From: SZUA-430 sp034440355
Lineage (GTDB): Bacteria; Pseudomonadota; Alphaproteobacteria; Micropepsales; Micropepsaceae
Reading direction: 5' to 3'
Assembly: GCA_034440355.1 (NCBI GenBank)
Contig: JAWXBY010000025.1
Coordinates: 1-46,055 of the forward strand
DNA: 46,055 bases
Part shown: positions 24,938 to 32,723 of the stretch, piece after piece
Layout: every line of letters starts with the position of its first letter
Numbering within the stretch: the stretch's first letter is position 1
The notes under the pieces: generated by a model
What the model saw: the letters and a program-made list of their open reading frames with translations, nothing else
What the model was told of the DNA's origin: nothing
Databases searched by the model: none
Position numbers and translations under genes: made by a program

Positions 24938-25486
24938 TCAGTGCTTCAGGGGGCGGTCGATCAGGACGGCGAGCAGCAGCGCCGGGCCGCCATGAGCCTG
25001 CCACGCGTGGTTGGTGCCGCGCTGGATTACGACTTGTCCCGGCTTCAGGCGTGTTTCGCTGCCTTCGAGGATCAGCGCCGCGTCGCCCTGCAGCAGGCAG
25101 ATGATGTCGATCGAGTGCGTTTCATGCATCGCCGAGTGGCGCGTTTGGTCAATGATGTGACGTTCCCCGTCAAAGTCGGCAAAGCGTGCGCGGACGGCGG
25201 CGTCGAGTTGCGCCTTCGGAACGCCCTCCGGTTGGGGCGTGATCACGAACCAGCGAACTTGCACATTGCCGCTGCGCGGGCCCAAGACGGGTCGCTTTGC
25301 GCCGAGGTCCTTGTGGTCGCGCGGGTCGAGCGTGCCAGAGGCGGCGTCTTCCCAGATTTCGAACAGGCCGCCGAGGTTCGGATCGCCGATCGTCGACGAC
25401 GGGCCGCCGTCGATGATGACGACCGACTTGCCGTGCGCGTCGTCGCCGGTGATGACACGGCGCATCGCTTCTTGAAACGCACTCAT
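24938..25486 (-). CDS. Cupin-domain protein
   Basis: A 182-residue protein whose C-terminal third is a cupin. The first motif appears as THSIDIICLLQGDAALILEG and the second as LKPGQVVIQRGTNHAWQAHGG. HSAMHETHSID supplies His/Glu candidates for the metal site. The N-terminal 90 residues (VVIIDGGPSSTIGDPNLGGLFEIWED) form a less conserved jelly-roll half. Relatives are annotated as cupin proteins near aromatic or amide catabolism genes; no specific reaction can be assigned. It converges on the ketopantoate reductase-like gene, with 18 bp between stops. The oxidoreductase gene at 25534 ends 47 bp upstream of its start on the same strand. Confidence 0.78.
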   Translation of the reverse strand: MSAFQEAMRRVITGDDAHGKSVVIIDGGPSSTIGDPNLGGLFEIWEDAASGTLDPRDHKDLGAKRPVLGPRSGNVQVRWFVITPQPEGVPKAQLDAAVRARFADFDGERHIIDQTRHSAMHETHSIDIICLLQGDAALILEGSETRLKPGQVVIQRGTNHAWQAHGGPALLLAVLIDRPLKH

Positions 25487-25533
25487 TTTGATCCTCCCGA
25501 TGTTTGGCGCGGGAGGATAGCCGCGGGGCAGCG

Positions 25534-26760
25534 TCAGAGCGAGAAGAGCTTCGCGTCGGGGTCTTCGATGCCGACGATGGCGCGTTGGATGATCTGGGCG
25601 GCCACGGCGCCGAAGGTGATTCCGTTGCCGCCGAAACCTAAGACGGCGAAGCAGCGTGGCGCATTCGGAACGGGGCCGATCGTCGGCAGGCCGTCAGGGC
25701 TGTCGCCGAACATGCCGGCCCACCGGAATTCGGGCGTTGGATCGATCATCGGGAGCAACGCACCGACCTTCTTCGCGATCTTGTTGGTCTTGGCGGTGAT
25801 GAGGCGGTCGCGTGTTTCTTCGTCGGAGAAGTCTTCGTCTTCGCCGCCGACGACCACGCGGCCGTCCGCGGTCGTGCGGATATAGAGGTAGGGGTCGGCG
25901 GCTTCCCAGATGAGGCAGCGTGAGCGCCACAGCGCTTCCGGTTGCGGCTTTGTCGCGATGGCCCAGGTCGAGGTGATCTTTTGCCCGCGCAGTCCGATGA
26001 ACTTCGCGACTTCGTAGCCGGTGGCGAAGATCACGTGGCGCGCCTTCACTTCGAAAGCGTTGTCGGTCGTGAGCGTGACGGCGTCGCGGCCGTGTTCCAT
26101 GTCGGTGATTTCGGTCGGTGCATAGAGCGTTGCGCCGCGTTTCAGCGCAGAGCGCCACATCGATGCGGTGAAGCGGACGGGATCGATTTCGCCCGAACCG
26201 GCCGACCAGATGGCGGCGGGCGCGTCGACGTCCGTGAGCGTTTTGACTTCGTCGCGTTCGATGAAGCGCGAGCGCAGGCCGATGCAGGCGCGCGTGTCCG
26301 CTTCGCGTTTCAGATCCGCGACGTCGAGGACGTTGCCCGGCAGGTAGAGCGCGTGGCGTTCAGCGAAGGCTGCGCGCAAGCCTAAATCCATCACGCGACC
26401 GCGCAGATGATTGAGCGCGTCGGCCGAACGCCAATAGGCGCGCGCCGCCTTCTCGCGGCCGATTTTTTCTTGCAGGTGGATGAGCGGCTTGTCGATTTCG
26501 AATTGCAGCAATGCGGTGCTGGCGCATGTCGAGCCGGTGACGAAGCCTCTACGGTCGAAGACGGCCAGCGACTTACCCGTTTGAAGGATACCGTCGGCGA
26601 CGAGCGCGCCCGTGATGCCGCCGCCCACGATGGCGACGTCAACGTCGATGCTTTCGCTCAACGCGCGCGCGGGAACGTGCGGGCGGCCGGCGTGCAGCCA
26701 GACCGGCCCACCGGTGTGCAAGTCGCGCTCTTGCGTGAGCCCGGCCGGGTTCGTCGTCAT
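25534..26760 (-). CDS. FAD-dependent oxidoreductase, DAO/glycine oxidase family
   Basis: A 408-residue flavoprotein. The FAD-binding motif is VDVAIVGGGITGALVADGIL at about residues 37-56, then FDRRGFVTGSTCASTALLQFEIDKPLIHL. RHVIFATGYEVAKFIG is the second dinucleotide-side motif. The C-terminal part (TADGRVVVGGEDEDF, FRWAGMFGDSPDGLPTIGPVP, CFAVLGFGGNGITFGAVAAQII) closes the FAD site as in DadA/PuuB-like proteins. ATG 26760 is used because sequence upstream is Arg-rich and uninformative. The substrate is probably an amine or amino acid, by family only. The 272-bp gap to the divergent protease gene at 27033 holds no visible gene. Confidence 0.85.
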   Translation of the reverse strand: MTTNPAGLTQERDLHTGGPVWLHAGRPHVPARALSESIDVDVAIVGGGITGALVADGILQTGKSLAVFDRRGFVTGSTCASTALLQFEIDKPLIHLQEKIGREKAARAYWRSADALNHLRGRVMDLGLRAAFAERHALYLPGNVLDVADLKREADTRACIGLRSRFIERDEVKTLTDVDAPAAIWSAGSGEIDPVRFTASMWRSALKRGATLYAPTEITDMEHGRDAVTLTTDNAFEVKARHVIFATGYEVAKFIGLRGQKITSTWAIATKPQPEALWRSRCLIWEAADPYLYIRTTADGRVVVGGEDEDFSDEETRDRLITAKTNKIAKKVGALLPMIDPTPEFRWAGMFGDSPDGLPTIGPVPNAPRCFAVLGFGGNGITFGAVAAQIIQRAIVGIEDPDAKLFSL

Positions 26761-27032
26761 TCGGGGGGGATCACCATCGCCGGACAGAACGCTGCTGGGC
26801 CTGGCGGGGATGCGTTGCCCTCGGATTTGCGTGATGTGCGGCGAAACCCATCGCCTTCGCCGCGGCGGGTTCCCTGCCCACGCGACCGCGCTGCGGGCTT
26901 TTCGCCTGTGGCGCGAGTCGTTCGTCGCTTGCTTACCACTTTTGTGGCGGCACTCCGGCGCGCGGAGCCTTCGCAGGTGCATTTCTTGGCGGATCGTATT
27001 TTAGTTCCCCTTGGGATCGGGGGACGCGCGGC

Positions 27033-28727
27033 GTGGAGTGGATTTCTGAGACGCTGGGGGGCGTAGCGCTGATCGGGCAGCTGCAGCTGGCCTCCGTCGC
27101 TGTCGTTCTTTTCGCGTCGGCCGTCATGACTTGGCGATGGCTGGCGCGCGCGGCGCCGTCGGATTCAGGCGACCTGCCGACATCGCAAGCGTTGCAGCGT
27201 GTGGTTCTTGCGGCGGACCAACCGTCCTCGCCCTCCCCGGCCGTTGTGCGTGACGCGGCCACGACAGCGTGGGGTGAAGCGATCCGACGGCTTGAAGCGA
27301 GCCGCAAGTCGCACGTCGTGGGTTTCGTTCACTATCGGGGCGCGCGGCATCAGGTTATCGGCGAAGAGCATCTTCAGGATTTTCTGTGGTCGCTGCGCGA
27401 TGTGCCGTCGGATGCGCCGCTGGACATCGTTCTGCACGCGTTGGGCGGGTACCCGTCTTCGATCCAGCAGATCGCGCGCATCATCAAGGCGCATAAGGGA
27501 CCGACGACGGTTTTCGTGCCGTATTACGCGTTCGGTTTGAGCGCGCTGATCGCGCTTGCGGCGGATCGCGTGGTGATGGGACCGCAGGCGGGCTTTTCGT
27601 TTCCGCAGCCTATGGACGCGTCTCTTGAGACGCTGGTGAGGCGCAAGGGCGTGCGTCACGTCGAAGACGAGACGCTGGTGCGGCTGCACTACGCGCGCAA
27701 CATGTGGCGCGAGTTGCGCGCGTTCGTTCTGGAGGTGGCCTCGCCGGCCGCGGCGCCGTTCGCGCGGCATCTGTTCAATCCCTCGCGCATGGATACGACG
27801 CCGATCGGGCCCGCGACCGCCGGCCGGTTGGGCCTTGCTGTTTCGACCGACATGCCGGGCGAGGTCGGCGAGATCATCGAAGCGTGTCAGTGTCATCCGA
27901 GCGACGACGTCGAGGTGAAGCTCGGCAATCGGGTGGTCACCAGCGGCGGCGATGCGGCAGCGACGGTCTCGCAACAGCGCACGAGCGCCAGCGACGGCTA
28001 TGGGTGGTGCGAGCCGAGTTGCCATTTGGGGGTCGCGCCGTTCCTTCGGCGGATGCAGGAGCGGCGCGGGTCGTCGGTCATCTGCGTCGTTCACTCGGCC
28101 AGCATGCACAGCGAACTGGTCGACATGACGACGGCAAAGGACGTGTTGCGCGCGCTGTCGGCGGTCGATCCCGATGCGCCGCTCGACATCGTGTTGCACA
28201 CGCCGGGCGGCGTCAGTTTTCACGGGTGGCAGATCGCCCAGGCGCTCAAGGCGCATCGCGGACGCAAGACGGTCTTTGTCCCGTACTTCGCGTGGTCGGC
28301 TGGCACGATCATCGCGCTCGCGGCCGATGAAATCGTGATGGGACCTCACGCGGCCTTAGGGCCGATCGACACGCAGTTCAACAACGTGCCGGTGAGCGCC
28401 TGGGTCTCGGTGCTCAAGCAGAAGCCTCGGAAGAAGATCGACGACGTAACGTTGTTCCTCGCCGAGCGCAGCGAACGGTTGATGAAGGACGATCACGCGA
28501 AGGCGCTTGAACTGATGAAGGGTGTGTATGCGCCAGGCGTCGCCGAACGGATCGCGCGCACGCTGAACGACGGGACTCTGACGCACGGCTATCCGGTGAC
28601 GTTTCAGGCAGCGCGCAAGCTTGGGCTCAAGGTCAGCAACGCGATGCCGGACGAGCCCGTGCAGATCGTGCACGAATTCCGCGACCCGGACATGGGTTAT
28701 CGCAGCGTGATCTTCTGTTCGGGATGA
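27033..28727 (+). CDS. Membrane-anchored tandem Clp/SDH-type serine protease with one degenerate domain
   Basis: A 564-residue protein from GTG 27033. A membrane segment lies at about 12-38. Two related ClpP/crotonase-fold domains follow at about 95-275 and 345-545. They share DIVLH--GG, the IA--KAH-G--TVFVPY block and an ALAAD-VVMGP block. The second has Ser422 in FAWSAGTIIALAAD and GPIDTQ, as in serine dehydrogenase proteinase (SDH) and SppA-like enzymes. In the first, the aligned position is Gly168 (YYAFGLSALIALAAD), so it looks catalytically dead. Cysteines cluster in the linker (ACQCH, GWCEPSCH). This is a likely envelope quality-control protease; target unknown. It ends 4 bp before the tRNA-Pro fragment at 28732. 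Confidence 0.8.
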   Translation: MEWISETLGGVALIGQLQLASVAVVLFASAVMTWRWLARAAPSDSGDLPTSQALQRVVLAADQPSSPSPAVVRDAATTAWGEAIRRLEASRKSHVVGFVHYRGARHQVIGEEHLQDFLWSLRDVPSDAPLDIVLHALGGYPSSIQQIARIIKAHKGPTTVFVPYYAFGLSALIALAADRVVMGPQAGFSFPQPMDASLETLVRRKGVRHVEDETLVRLHYARNMWRELRAFVLEVASPAAAPFARHLFNPSRMDTTPIGPATAGRLGLAVSTDMPGEVGEIIEACQCHPSDDVEVKLGNRVVTSGGDAAATVSQQRTSASDGYGWCEPSCHLGVAPFLRRMQERRGSSVICVVHSASMHSELVDMTTAKDVLRALSAVDPDAPLDIVLHTPGGVSFHGWQIAQALKAHRGRKTVFVPYFAWSAGTIIALAADEIVMGPHAALGPIDTQFNNVPVSAWVSVLKQKPRKKIDDVTLFLAERSERLMKDDHAKALELMKGVYAPGVAERIARTLNDGTLTHGYPVTFQAARKLGLKVSNAMPDEPVQIVHEFRDPDMGYRSVIFCSG

Positions 28728-28731
28728 AGGT

Positions 28732-28777
28732 TGGTCGGAGCGACAGGATTTGAACCTGCGCCCCCCAGTCCCCAGAC
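28732..28777 (-). pseudogene. tRNA-Pro fragment (3' part), low-coordinate boundary of the 14-kb segment
   Basis: The sequence matches the CCA end, acceptor strand, T arm and variable region of the tRNA-Pro gene at 42912. The first 29 bases are identical, then there is one substitution and one deletion up to the anticodon loop, after which similarity decays. It cannot fold as a tRNA. It matches the fragment at 42667 over the same 29 bases plus one flanking T. It is either an att-type duplication of the tRNA 3' end or a decayed tRNA copy. Confidence 0.75.
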
Positions 28778-28800
28778 GATCGACCTGAGCGCACCCCTCC

Positions 28801-28817
28801 CGATACCATCGTGTTAT
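28801..28817 (+). promoter_or_regulatory. Operator half-site upstream of msrA
   Basis: CGATACCATCGTGTTAT matches the right half of the 33-bp dyad found upstream of the epoxide hydrolase genes, with its first 12 bases identical to the consensus CGATACCATCGT. It lies 58 bp before the msrA start, in the same orientation relative to the gene as the full sites. The left arm is absent. Confidence 0.55.
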
Positions 28818-28875
28818 GGACCCTTGAGGGCCCAGATGATCTGATGGGCGCCGTCAAAGTGCGGAGAGTGTCGAT

Positions 28876-29397
28876 ATGGAACGAGAGCGCGCAGTGCTTG
28901 CCGGGGGTTGCTTTTGGGGCATGCAGGATTTGATCCGCAAACGCGACGGCGTCATTTCAACCCGCGTCGGTTACAGCGGCGGTGATGTCAAAAACGCGAC
29001 CTATCGCAACCACGGCACGCACGCGGAAGCGATCGAGATCATCTTCGATCCGTCGAAGATCAGCTATCGCGAGATTCTTGAGTTCTTCTTCCAGATCCAC
29101 GATCCGACGACGTTGAACCGCCAGGGTAACGACGTCGGGGCCAGCTATCGGTCCGCCATCTTCACCGTGAGCGACGAACAAAGGCGTGTTGCCCTGGATA
29201 CGATCGCGGACGTTGAGGCATCCGGTCTCTGGCCGGGCAAGGTGGTCACGGAAGTGACGCCAGTAGGCGATTTCTGGGAAGCCGAGCCGGAGCATCAGGA
29301 CTATCTGGAGCGGATCCCGCACGGTTATACGTGCCACTTCGTGCGGCCGGGGTGGCGGCTGCCTGTCCGCGGGACGAAGAAGGTCGAGCGCGTGTAG
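28876..29397 (+). CDS. msrA: Peptide methionine sulfoxide reductase A
   Basis: A 173-residue MsrA, which reduces S-methionine sulfoxide in proteins and free form using thioredoxin. The active site is AGGCFWG with Cys12. GYSGG, HAEAIEIIFDP and the FFFQIHDPTTLNRQGND(V/I)G block are all present and in order. A later cysteine near HGYTCHFVRPG could act as the resolving residue. Length is normal for the short cytoplasmic form. Its promoter region contains the operator half-site at 28801, so it may belong to the PAS-kinase regulon. It is the first gene inside the tRNA-fragment bracket. Confidence 0.95.
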   Translation: MERERAVLAGGCFWGMQDLIRKRDGVISTRVGYSGGDVKNATYRNHGTHAEAIEIIFDPSKISYREILEFFFQIHDPTTLNRQGNDVGASYRSAIFTVSDEQRRVALDTIADVEASGLWPGKVVTEVTPVGDFWEAEPEHQDYLERIPHGYTCHFVRPGWRLPVRGTKKVERV

Positions 29398-29411
29398 GGA
29401 GGACACGGGCA

Positions 29412-29507
29412 ATGACGTCGGTCCACTACAAGGTCGTGCGGCACGAGAAAGGCCGCTGGCGCATCGCGCTCTCCGACGGCACACCGCCAGACACCGACGT
29501 TCGCTAA
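29412..29507 (+). CDS. Possible 31-residue small protein downstream of msrA
   Basis: A 32-codon frame, MTSVHYKVVRHEKGRWRIAL and 11 more residues, starts 14 bases after the msrA stop with GGGAGG overlapping the end of msrA. The beginning (strand, Gly-Trp, strand) recalls the first half of DUF2188-like domains, which are about twice as long. It may be a real small protein, a truncated copy, or chance. Confidence 0.3.
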   Translation: MTSVHYKVVRHEKGRWRIALSDGTPPDTDVR

Positions 29508-29523
29508 GCGCTTCAGCTCTCAC

Positions 29524-29793
29524 TTAAGGCGTTGTGCGGATCGAGATGCGGCTCGCGCCGCGCAGATCGAGGTGGATCGCGCGACCGGTGTTGGTCAAGC
29601 GCAGGTTCACCGCGTCGCAGCCGCGGCAACGGAGCACCAGCCCGACCGCGCCCCCGTAGAGCGCCAGCGTCGCCAACGCGCTTTCAACGCCGCAACCCTC
29701 GCACGTCACCATCGCGCCGGTCATGTCGCGGGCGAAGACGTCCATCAGGCGGCCTGCCGCCGCATTGCCGTCCAGCGCTTGGTCGTCGCTCAT
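29524..29793 (-). CDS. Small zinc-ribbon-like protein (DUF6510-like)
   Basis: An 89-residue protein with two CxxC knuckles, VTCEGCGVES and VLRCRGCDAVN, spaced about 30 residues apart as in a rubredoxin or zinc-ribbon fold. The C-terminal strands LRLTNTGRAIHLDLRGA are conserved in this family, which I associate with DUF6510. It is the last gene of the operon and overlaps the flavin reductase stop/start by 4 bp (ATGA). It may bind zinc or iron and act as an electron carrier or assembly factor for the two upstream redox proteins; that role is inference. It converges on the msrA side. Confidence 0.75.
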   Translation of the reverse strand: MSDDQALDGNAAAGRLMDVFARDMTGAMVTCEGCGVESALATLALYGGAVGLVLRCRGCDAVNLRLTNTGRAIHLDLRGASRISIRTTP

Positions 29794-30548
29794 GCGAGAT
29801 CTCCTGTAGGGCCGAAGCGTTCGGTCTTGATGCGCTCAGGCGCGTGTTCGAGGGCGACGAGTGCGTCGGCGACGGCCTCTACGAACGGCGTTGGACCGCA
29901 CACGAAGATGCGCGGCCGTTCCGTTGCCGGCCAACAGTGCTTGCGCAGCATCGCTTGGTCGATACGTCCGCGCTCGCCGACCCAACCCGGCGGCTGCGCG
30001 CGCGTGAGCGTGTGGACGATCGCCACGCCGTCGTCCGCTCTCGCTTGGGCGTCGAGTTCGCCGCGATAGATGATGTCGGCTTGCGTGCGCGACGAATAAA
30101 GCAGGCGCACGGGCGTGCGATCGCCGGCCGACGCGCGCGTGCGCAACATCGACATCAACGGCACAACGCCGGAGCCGCCGGCGATGAGCATCACCGGGCC
30201 GGTTTCGCCCGGCCTCCAGGTGAAGTAGCCCCCGATCGGGCCTCGCAACTCGATGGTGTCGCCCAGCGCCATGACGTCGAGGAGAAACGGGGATACTTCA
30301 CCCTCCTCCACGTGCTCCACGGTGAGTTCGAGGCGCGTGTTCGAGCCTTGTGGCGAGGCGATCGAGTAGCTTCGCTGTGCCTGGTAGCCATCCTCGGCCG
30401 TCAGCCGGATGTCTACGTGCTGGCCCGCGAGATGGCCACGCCAGCGGGGGACATCGAACACGACGGTTTTGACCCGCGGCGTCTCCGATTTTGTCGCCGC
30501 CGCCGTCGCCAGCAGCCAGGGCAGTCCCGAGGAGACCTCACCGCTCAT
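29790..30548 (-). CDS. Ferredoxin-NADP reductase-type FAD oxidoreductase
   Basis: A 252-residue protein of the FNR family. AGQHVDIRL and QRSYSIAS (RxYS, FAD-binding, residues 58-65) form the flavin domain. GPIGGYFTW closes it. IAGGSGVVPLMSMLR (about 122-136) binds the pyrophosphate, and FVCGPTPFVEAVADAL (about 215-230) is the NAD(P) motif. There is no 2Fe-2S domain. ATG 30548 is chosen because it makes a 4-base ATGA overlap with the molybdopterin gene; the frame continues upstream as shadow. It probably supplies electrons from NAD(P)H to the molybdopterin protein encoded immediately before it. Confidence 0.9.
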   Translation of the reverse strand: MSGEVSSGLPWLLATAAATKSETPRVKTVVFDVPRWRGHLAGQHVDIRLTAEDGYQAQRSYSIASPQGSNTRLELTVEHVEEGEVSPFLLDVMALGDTIELRGPIGGYFTWRPGETGPVMLIAGGSGVVPLMSMLRTRASAGDRTPVRLLYSSRTQADIIYRGELDAQARADDGVAIVHTLTRAQPPGWVGERGRIDQAMLRKHCWPATERPRIFVCGPTPFVEAVADALVALEHAPERIKTERFGPTGDLA

Positions 30549-31162
30549 CGATCGCCCTCGTAACGCTGTTCGCGCCATGGATCGCCGTAGTTGTGGTAGC
30601 CGAGCGACTCCCAGAAGCCGGGCGTGTCGGTCTCGCGGAAGGCGATGCGGCGCACCCATTTCGCGCTCTTCCAGAAATAGAGATGCGGCACCAGGAGGCG
30701 CGCCGGTCCGCCATGCGACGGCAAGAGCGGAAGGCCGTCGAAGTGGGTGGCCACCATTGCCTTGCCCTCGATCAGGTCCTTGATGGGCAGGTTGGTCGTA
30801 TAGCCGCCGTCGCAATGCGCGTGAACGAACGCCGCCGGCGCCGCAGTGAGGCCAGCCGCCTTGATGAGGTCGTCGAACGTTACGCCGCGCCAGCGCGTAT
30901 CGAGCTTGCTCCACTTCGTGACGCAGTGAATGTCGGCGGTGATTTCCGTTTGCGGCAGCGCCTCGAACTCCGCCCACGTCCACTTTGCGAGGAGGCGTCC
31001 GCCGTGCTGTAGCGCGAACGTCCAACTGTCGAGAGACGTGCGCGGCGTCGGCCCGGCGGTGAGCACCGGAAACTCTGGCGTCACGAATTGCCCGGGCGGA
31101 ACCCGTTCTCTGGTTACGCCGTCGCTGCGGCGCTTGCCGGTGAACCCACGCGTGACGATCAT
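30545..31162 (-). CDS. Sulfite oxidase-like molybdopterin-binding oxidoreductase
   Basis: A 205-residue single-domain protein of the sulfite oxidase/YedY fold. The molybdenum ligand is Cys80 in ADIHCVTKWSKLDTRWRGVTF. VHAHCDGGYTTNLPIKDLI and GGPARLLVPHLYFWKSAKWVRRIAF complete the molybdopterin pocket. It has no Tat or Sec signal, unlike MsrP (YedY), so it is cytoplasmic. YedY relatives reduce protein methionine sulfoxide; this short group is usually paired with a flavin reductase, as here. Both flanking genes overlap by 4 bp. The substrate is not known. Proximity to msrA makes sulfoxide reduction an attractive guess. Confidence 0.87.
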   Translation of the reverse strand: MIVTRGFTGKRRSDGVTRERVPPGQFVTPEFPVLTAGPTPRTSLDSWTFALQHGGRLLAKWTWAEFEALPQTEITADIHCVTKWSKLDTRWRGVTFDDLIKAAGLTAAPAAFVHAHCDGGYTTNLPIKDLIEGKAMVATHFDGLPLLPSHGGPARLLVPHLYFWKSAKWVRRIAFRETDTPGFWESLGYHNYGDPWREQRYEGDR

Positions 31163-32214
31163 GTGCGTCTCCTTGGTTCGGCAGACATACGGTCCGCATC
31201 GATGATCGCTTGCGCGAAGGCTTGCGGCGCTTCCTGCGGCAGATTGTGGCCAATGCCACCGGTGAGCGTGCGGTGTTCGTACTTGCCTACGAACCTCTTT
31301 GCGTAGGAGGCGGGTTCAGGATGCGGCGCGCCATTGGCGTCGCCTTCCATGGTGATCGTCGGAACGGTGATCTGCGGCTGAGCGGCCAGCCGCCTCTCAA
31401 GATCGTCGTTCGCTGCGTCACCTTCGGCGAGGCCCAGCCGCCAGCGATAATTGTGCATGACGATCGCGACGTGGTCCGGATTGTCGAGAGCGGCAGCGCT
31501 GCGATGGAACGTGGCGTCGTCGAATTCCCAGCGTGGTGAAGCGGTTCGCCAAATGAGGCGCGCGAAGTCGCGGCGGTTCTTGTCGTAGCCCGCGCGGCCG
31601 CGCTCGGTCGCGAAGTAATACTGGTACCACCATTGCAGCTCGGCCTTCGGCGGCAACGGCATCTGGCCGATCGCTTGGCTGCCGATCAGGTAGCCGCTTA
31701 CCGACACCATCGCCTTGCACCGCTCGGGCCACAGCGCGGCGACGATGTTTGCCGTCCGCGCGCCCCAATCGCAGCCGCCGATGATCGCGTTCTCGACTTT
31801 GAGCGCATCCATGAGCGCAATGACATCGACGGCGATCGCCGATTGCTGGGCATTGCGGGCGGTCGCGTTCGATAGAAAGCGAGTCGGGCCATAGCCGCGG
31901 AGATAGGGAACGATCACGCGATAGCCTGCAGAGGCCAACAACGGCGCCACGTCGACATAGGTGTGGATGTCGTAAGGCCAACCGTGGAGCAGAATCACGA
32001 CCGGACCGCCGGCGGGCCCCGCCTCCGCATAGCCGACACTGAGGACGCCGGCGTTGATCTGCTTCACCGGCCCGAGCGTCGTGTGCCGTTTCGCTGACGG
32101 CAGCGTGATTGGCGCTGCCGCCTGCGCTGTGCGTAAGAGGCCGGTGTGCGCTGCGACCGCCATGGCGGCCGATCCAACGAGGTGGCGTCGGCTCAATTCG
32201 ACCTTCTCGAACAT
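31159..32214 (-). CDS. Exported alpha/beta hydrolase, epoxide hydrolase/dehalogenase-like
   Basis: A 351-residue alpha/beta hydrolase. The N terminus carries a Tat-like signal (LSRRHLVGSAAMAVAAHTGL, residues 7-26). The oxyanion motif is HGWPYD (77-82). The nucleophile elbow is GGCDWGA with Asp149, which indicates epoxide hydrolase or haloacid/fluoroacetate dehalogenase chemistry rather than a serine esterase. GGIGHNLPQEAP places the catalytic His near residue 323, and MEGDANGAPHP the probable acid. It is followed by the molybdopterin gene with an ATGA overlap and lies 24 bp after the cupin gene. Substrate unknown. Confidence 0.85.
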   Translation of the reverse strand: MFEKVELSRRHLVGSAAMAVAAHTGLLRTAQAAAPITLPSAKRHTTLGPVKQINAGVLSVGYAEAGPAGGPVVILLHGWPYDIHTYVDVAPLLASAGYRVIVPYLRGYGPTRFLSNATARNAQQSAIAVDVIALMDALKVENAIIGGCDWGARTANIVAALWPERCKAMVSVSGYLIGSQAIGQMPLPPKAELQWWYQYYFATERGRAGYDKNRRDFARLIWRTASPRWEFDDATFHRSAAALDNPDHVAIVMHNYRWRLGLAEGDAANDDLERRLAAQPQITVPTITMEGDANGAPHPEPASYAKRFVGKYEHRTLTGGIGHNLPQEAPQAFAQAIIDADRMSAEPRRRT

Positions 32215-32238
32215 GTCGGCACACGACCCTTTCGCAGG

Positions 32239-32655
32239 TTATTTGACGATGGTGGAGAGCGGTTTGCCTTTTTCAACGAAGTACGTGGCGAGTTCGGCGC
32301 CGTTGTCCTTGCCGACGTTTTTGGCCAAGTGAACCGCGCCGGCCGGGATGTACAGTACGTCTCCGGCTTTGAGCGTCACCGGCGGTTTGCCTTCGACCTG
32401 GTATTCGAGCGTGCCTTCGATGACGTAGACGAGCTCTTCGCCCGGATGCCAGTGCTTGGGCGATGTCACGCCCGGATCGATTTCGACTCGCGCCTGAACC
32501 ACCTCGCGTCCTGGCACGCTCAGATCATTCTTGAGAAGATCAATCCGACGGACGCCCTCGGGTAACGCCGGGGTCAGTGCCATTGCGGCGCCGACGATCA
32601 GCGAAATGCCTGTAACAATCAGTGTCGCAACTGCGATATGTCCTGCCGCTTTCAT
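32239..32655 (-). CDS. Membrane-anchored or exported cupin
   Basis: A 138-residue protein with a hydrophobic N terminus at about 5-28 (GHIAVATLIVTGISLIVGAA) as signal or anchor. A complete cupin_2 domain follows: SPKHWHPGEELVYVIEGTLEYQVEG is motif 1, with two His and the Glu metal ligands, and LKAGDVLYIPAGAVHLAKNVG is motif 2 with the third His. The start ATG 32655 is inside a much longer open frame whose N-terminal part is antisense shadow of the epoxide hydrolase. It lies 68 bp after the epoxide hydrolase stop. Exported cupins of this kind often accompany epoxide-hydrolase-like genes; no reaction is assigned. Confidence 0.83.
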   Translation of the reverse strand: MKAAGHIAVATLIVTGISLIVGAAMALTPALPEGVRRIDLLKNDLSVPGREVVQARVEIDPGVTSPKHWHPGEELVYVIEGTLEYQVEGKPPVTLKAGDVLYIPAGAVHLAKNVGKDNGAELATYFVEKGKPLSTIVK

Positions 32656-32723
32656 TGTGATTATCTTTCGTTTTGCGATGTGAAGGAGAATGCGGTGCGC
32701 CTTGCCGGCGCACCGTTTGTTGG

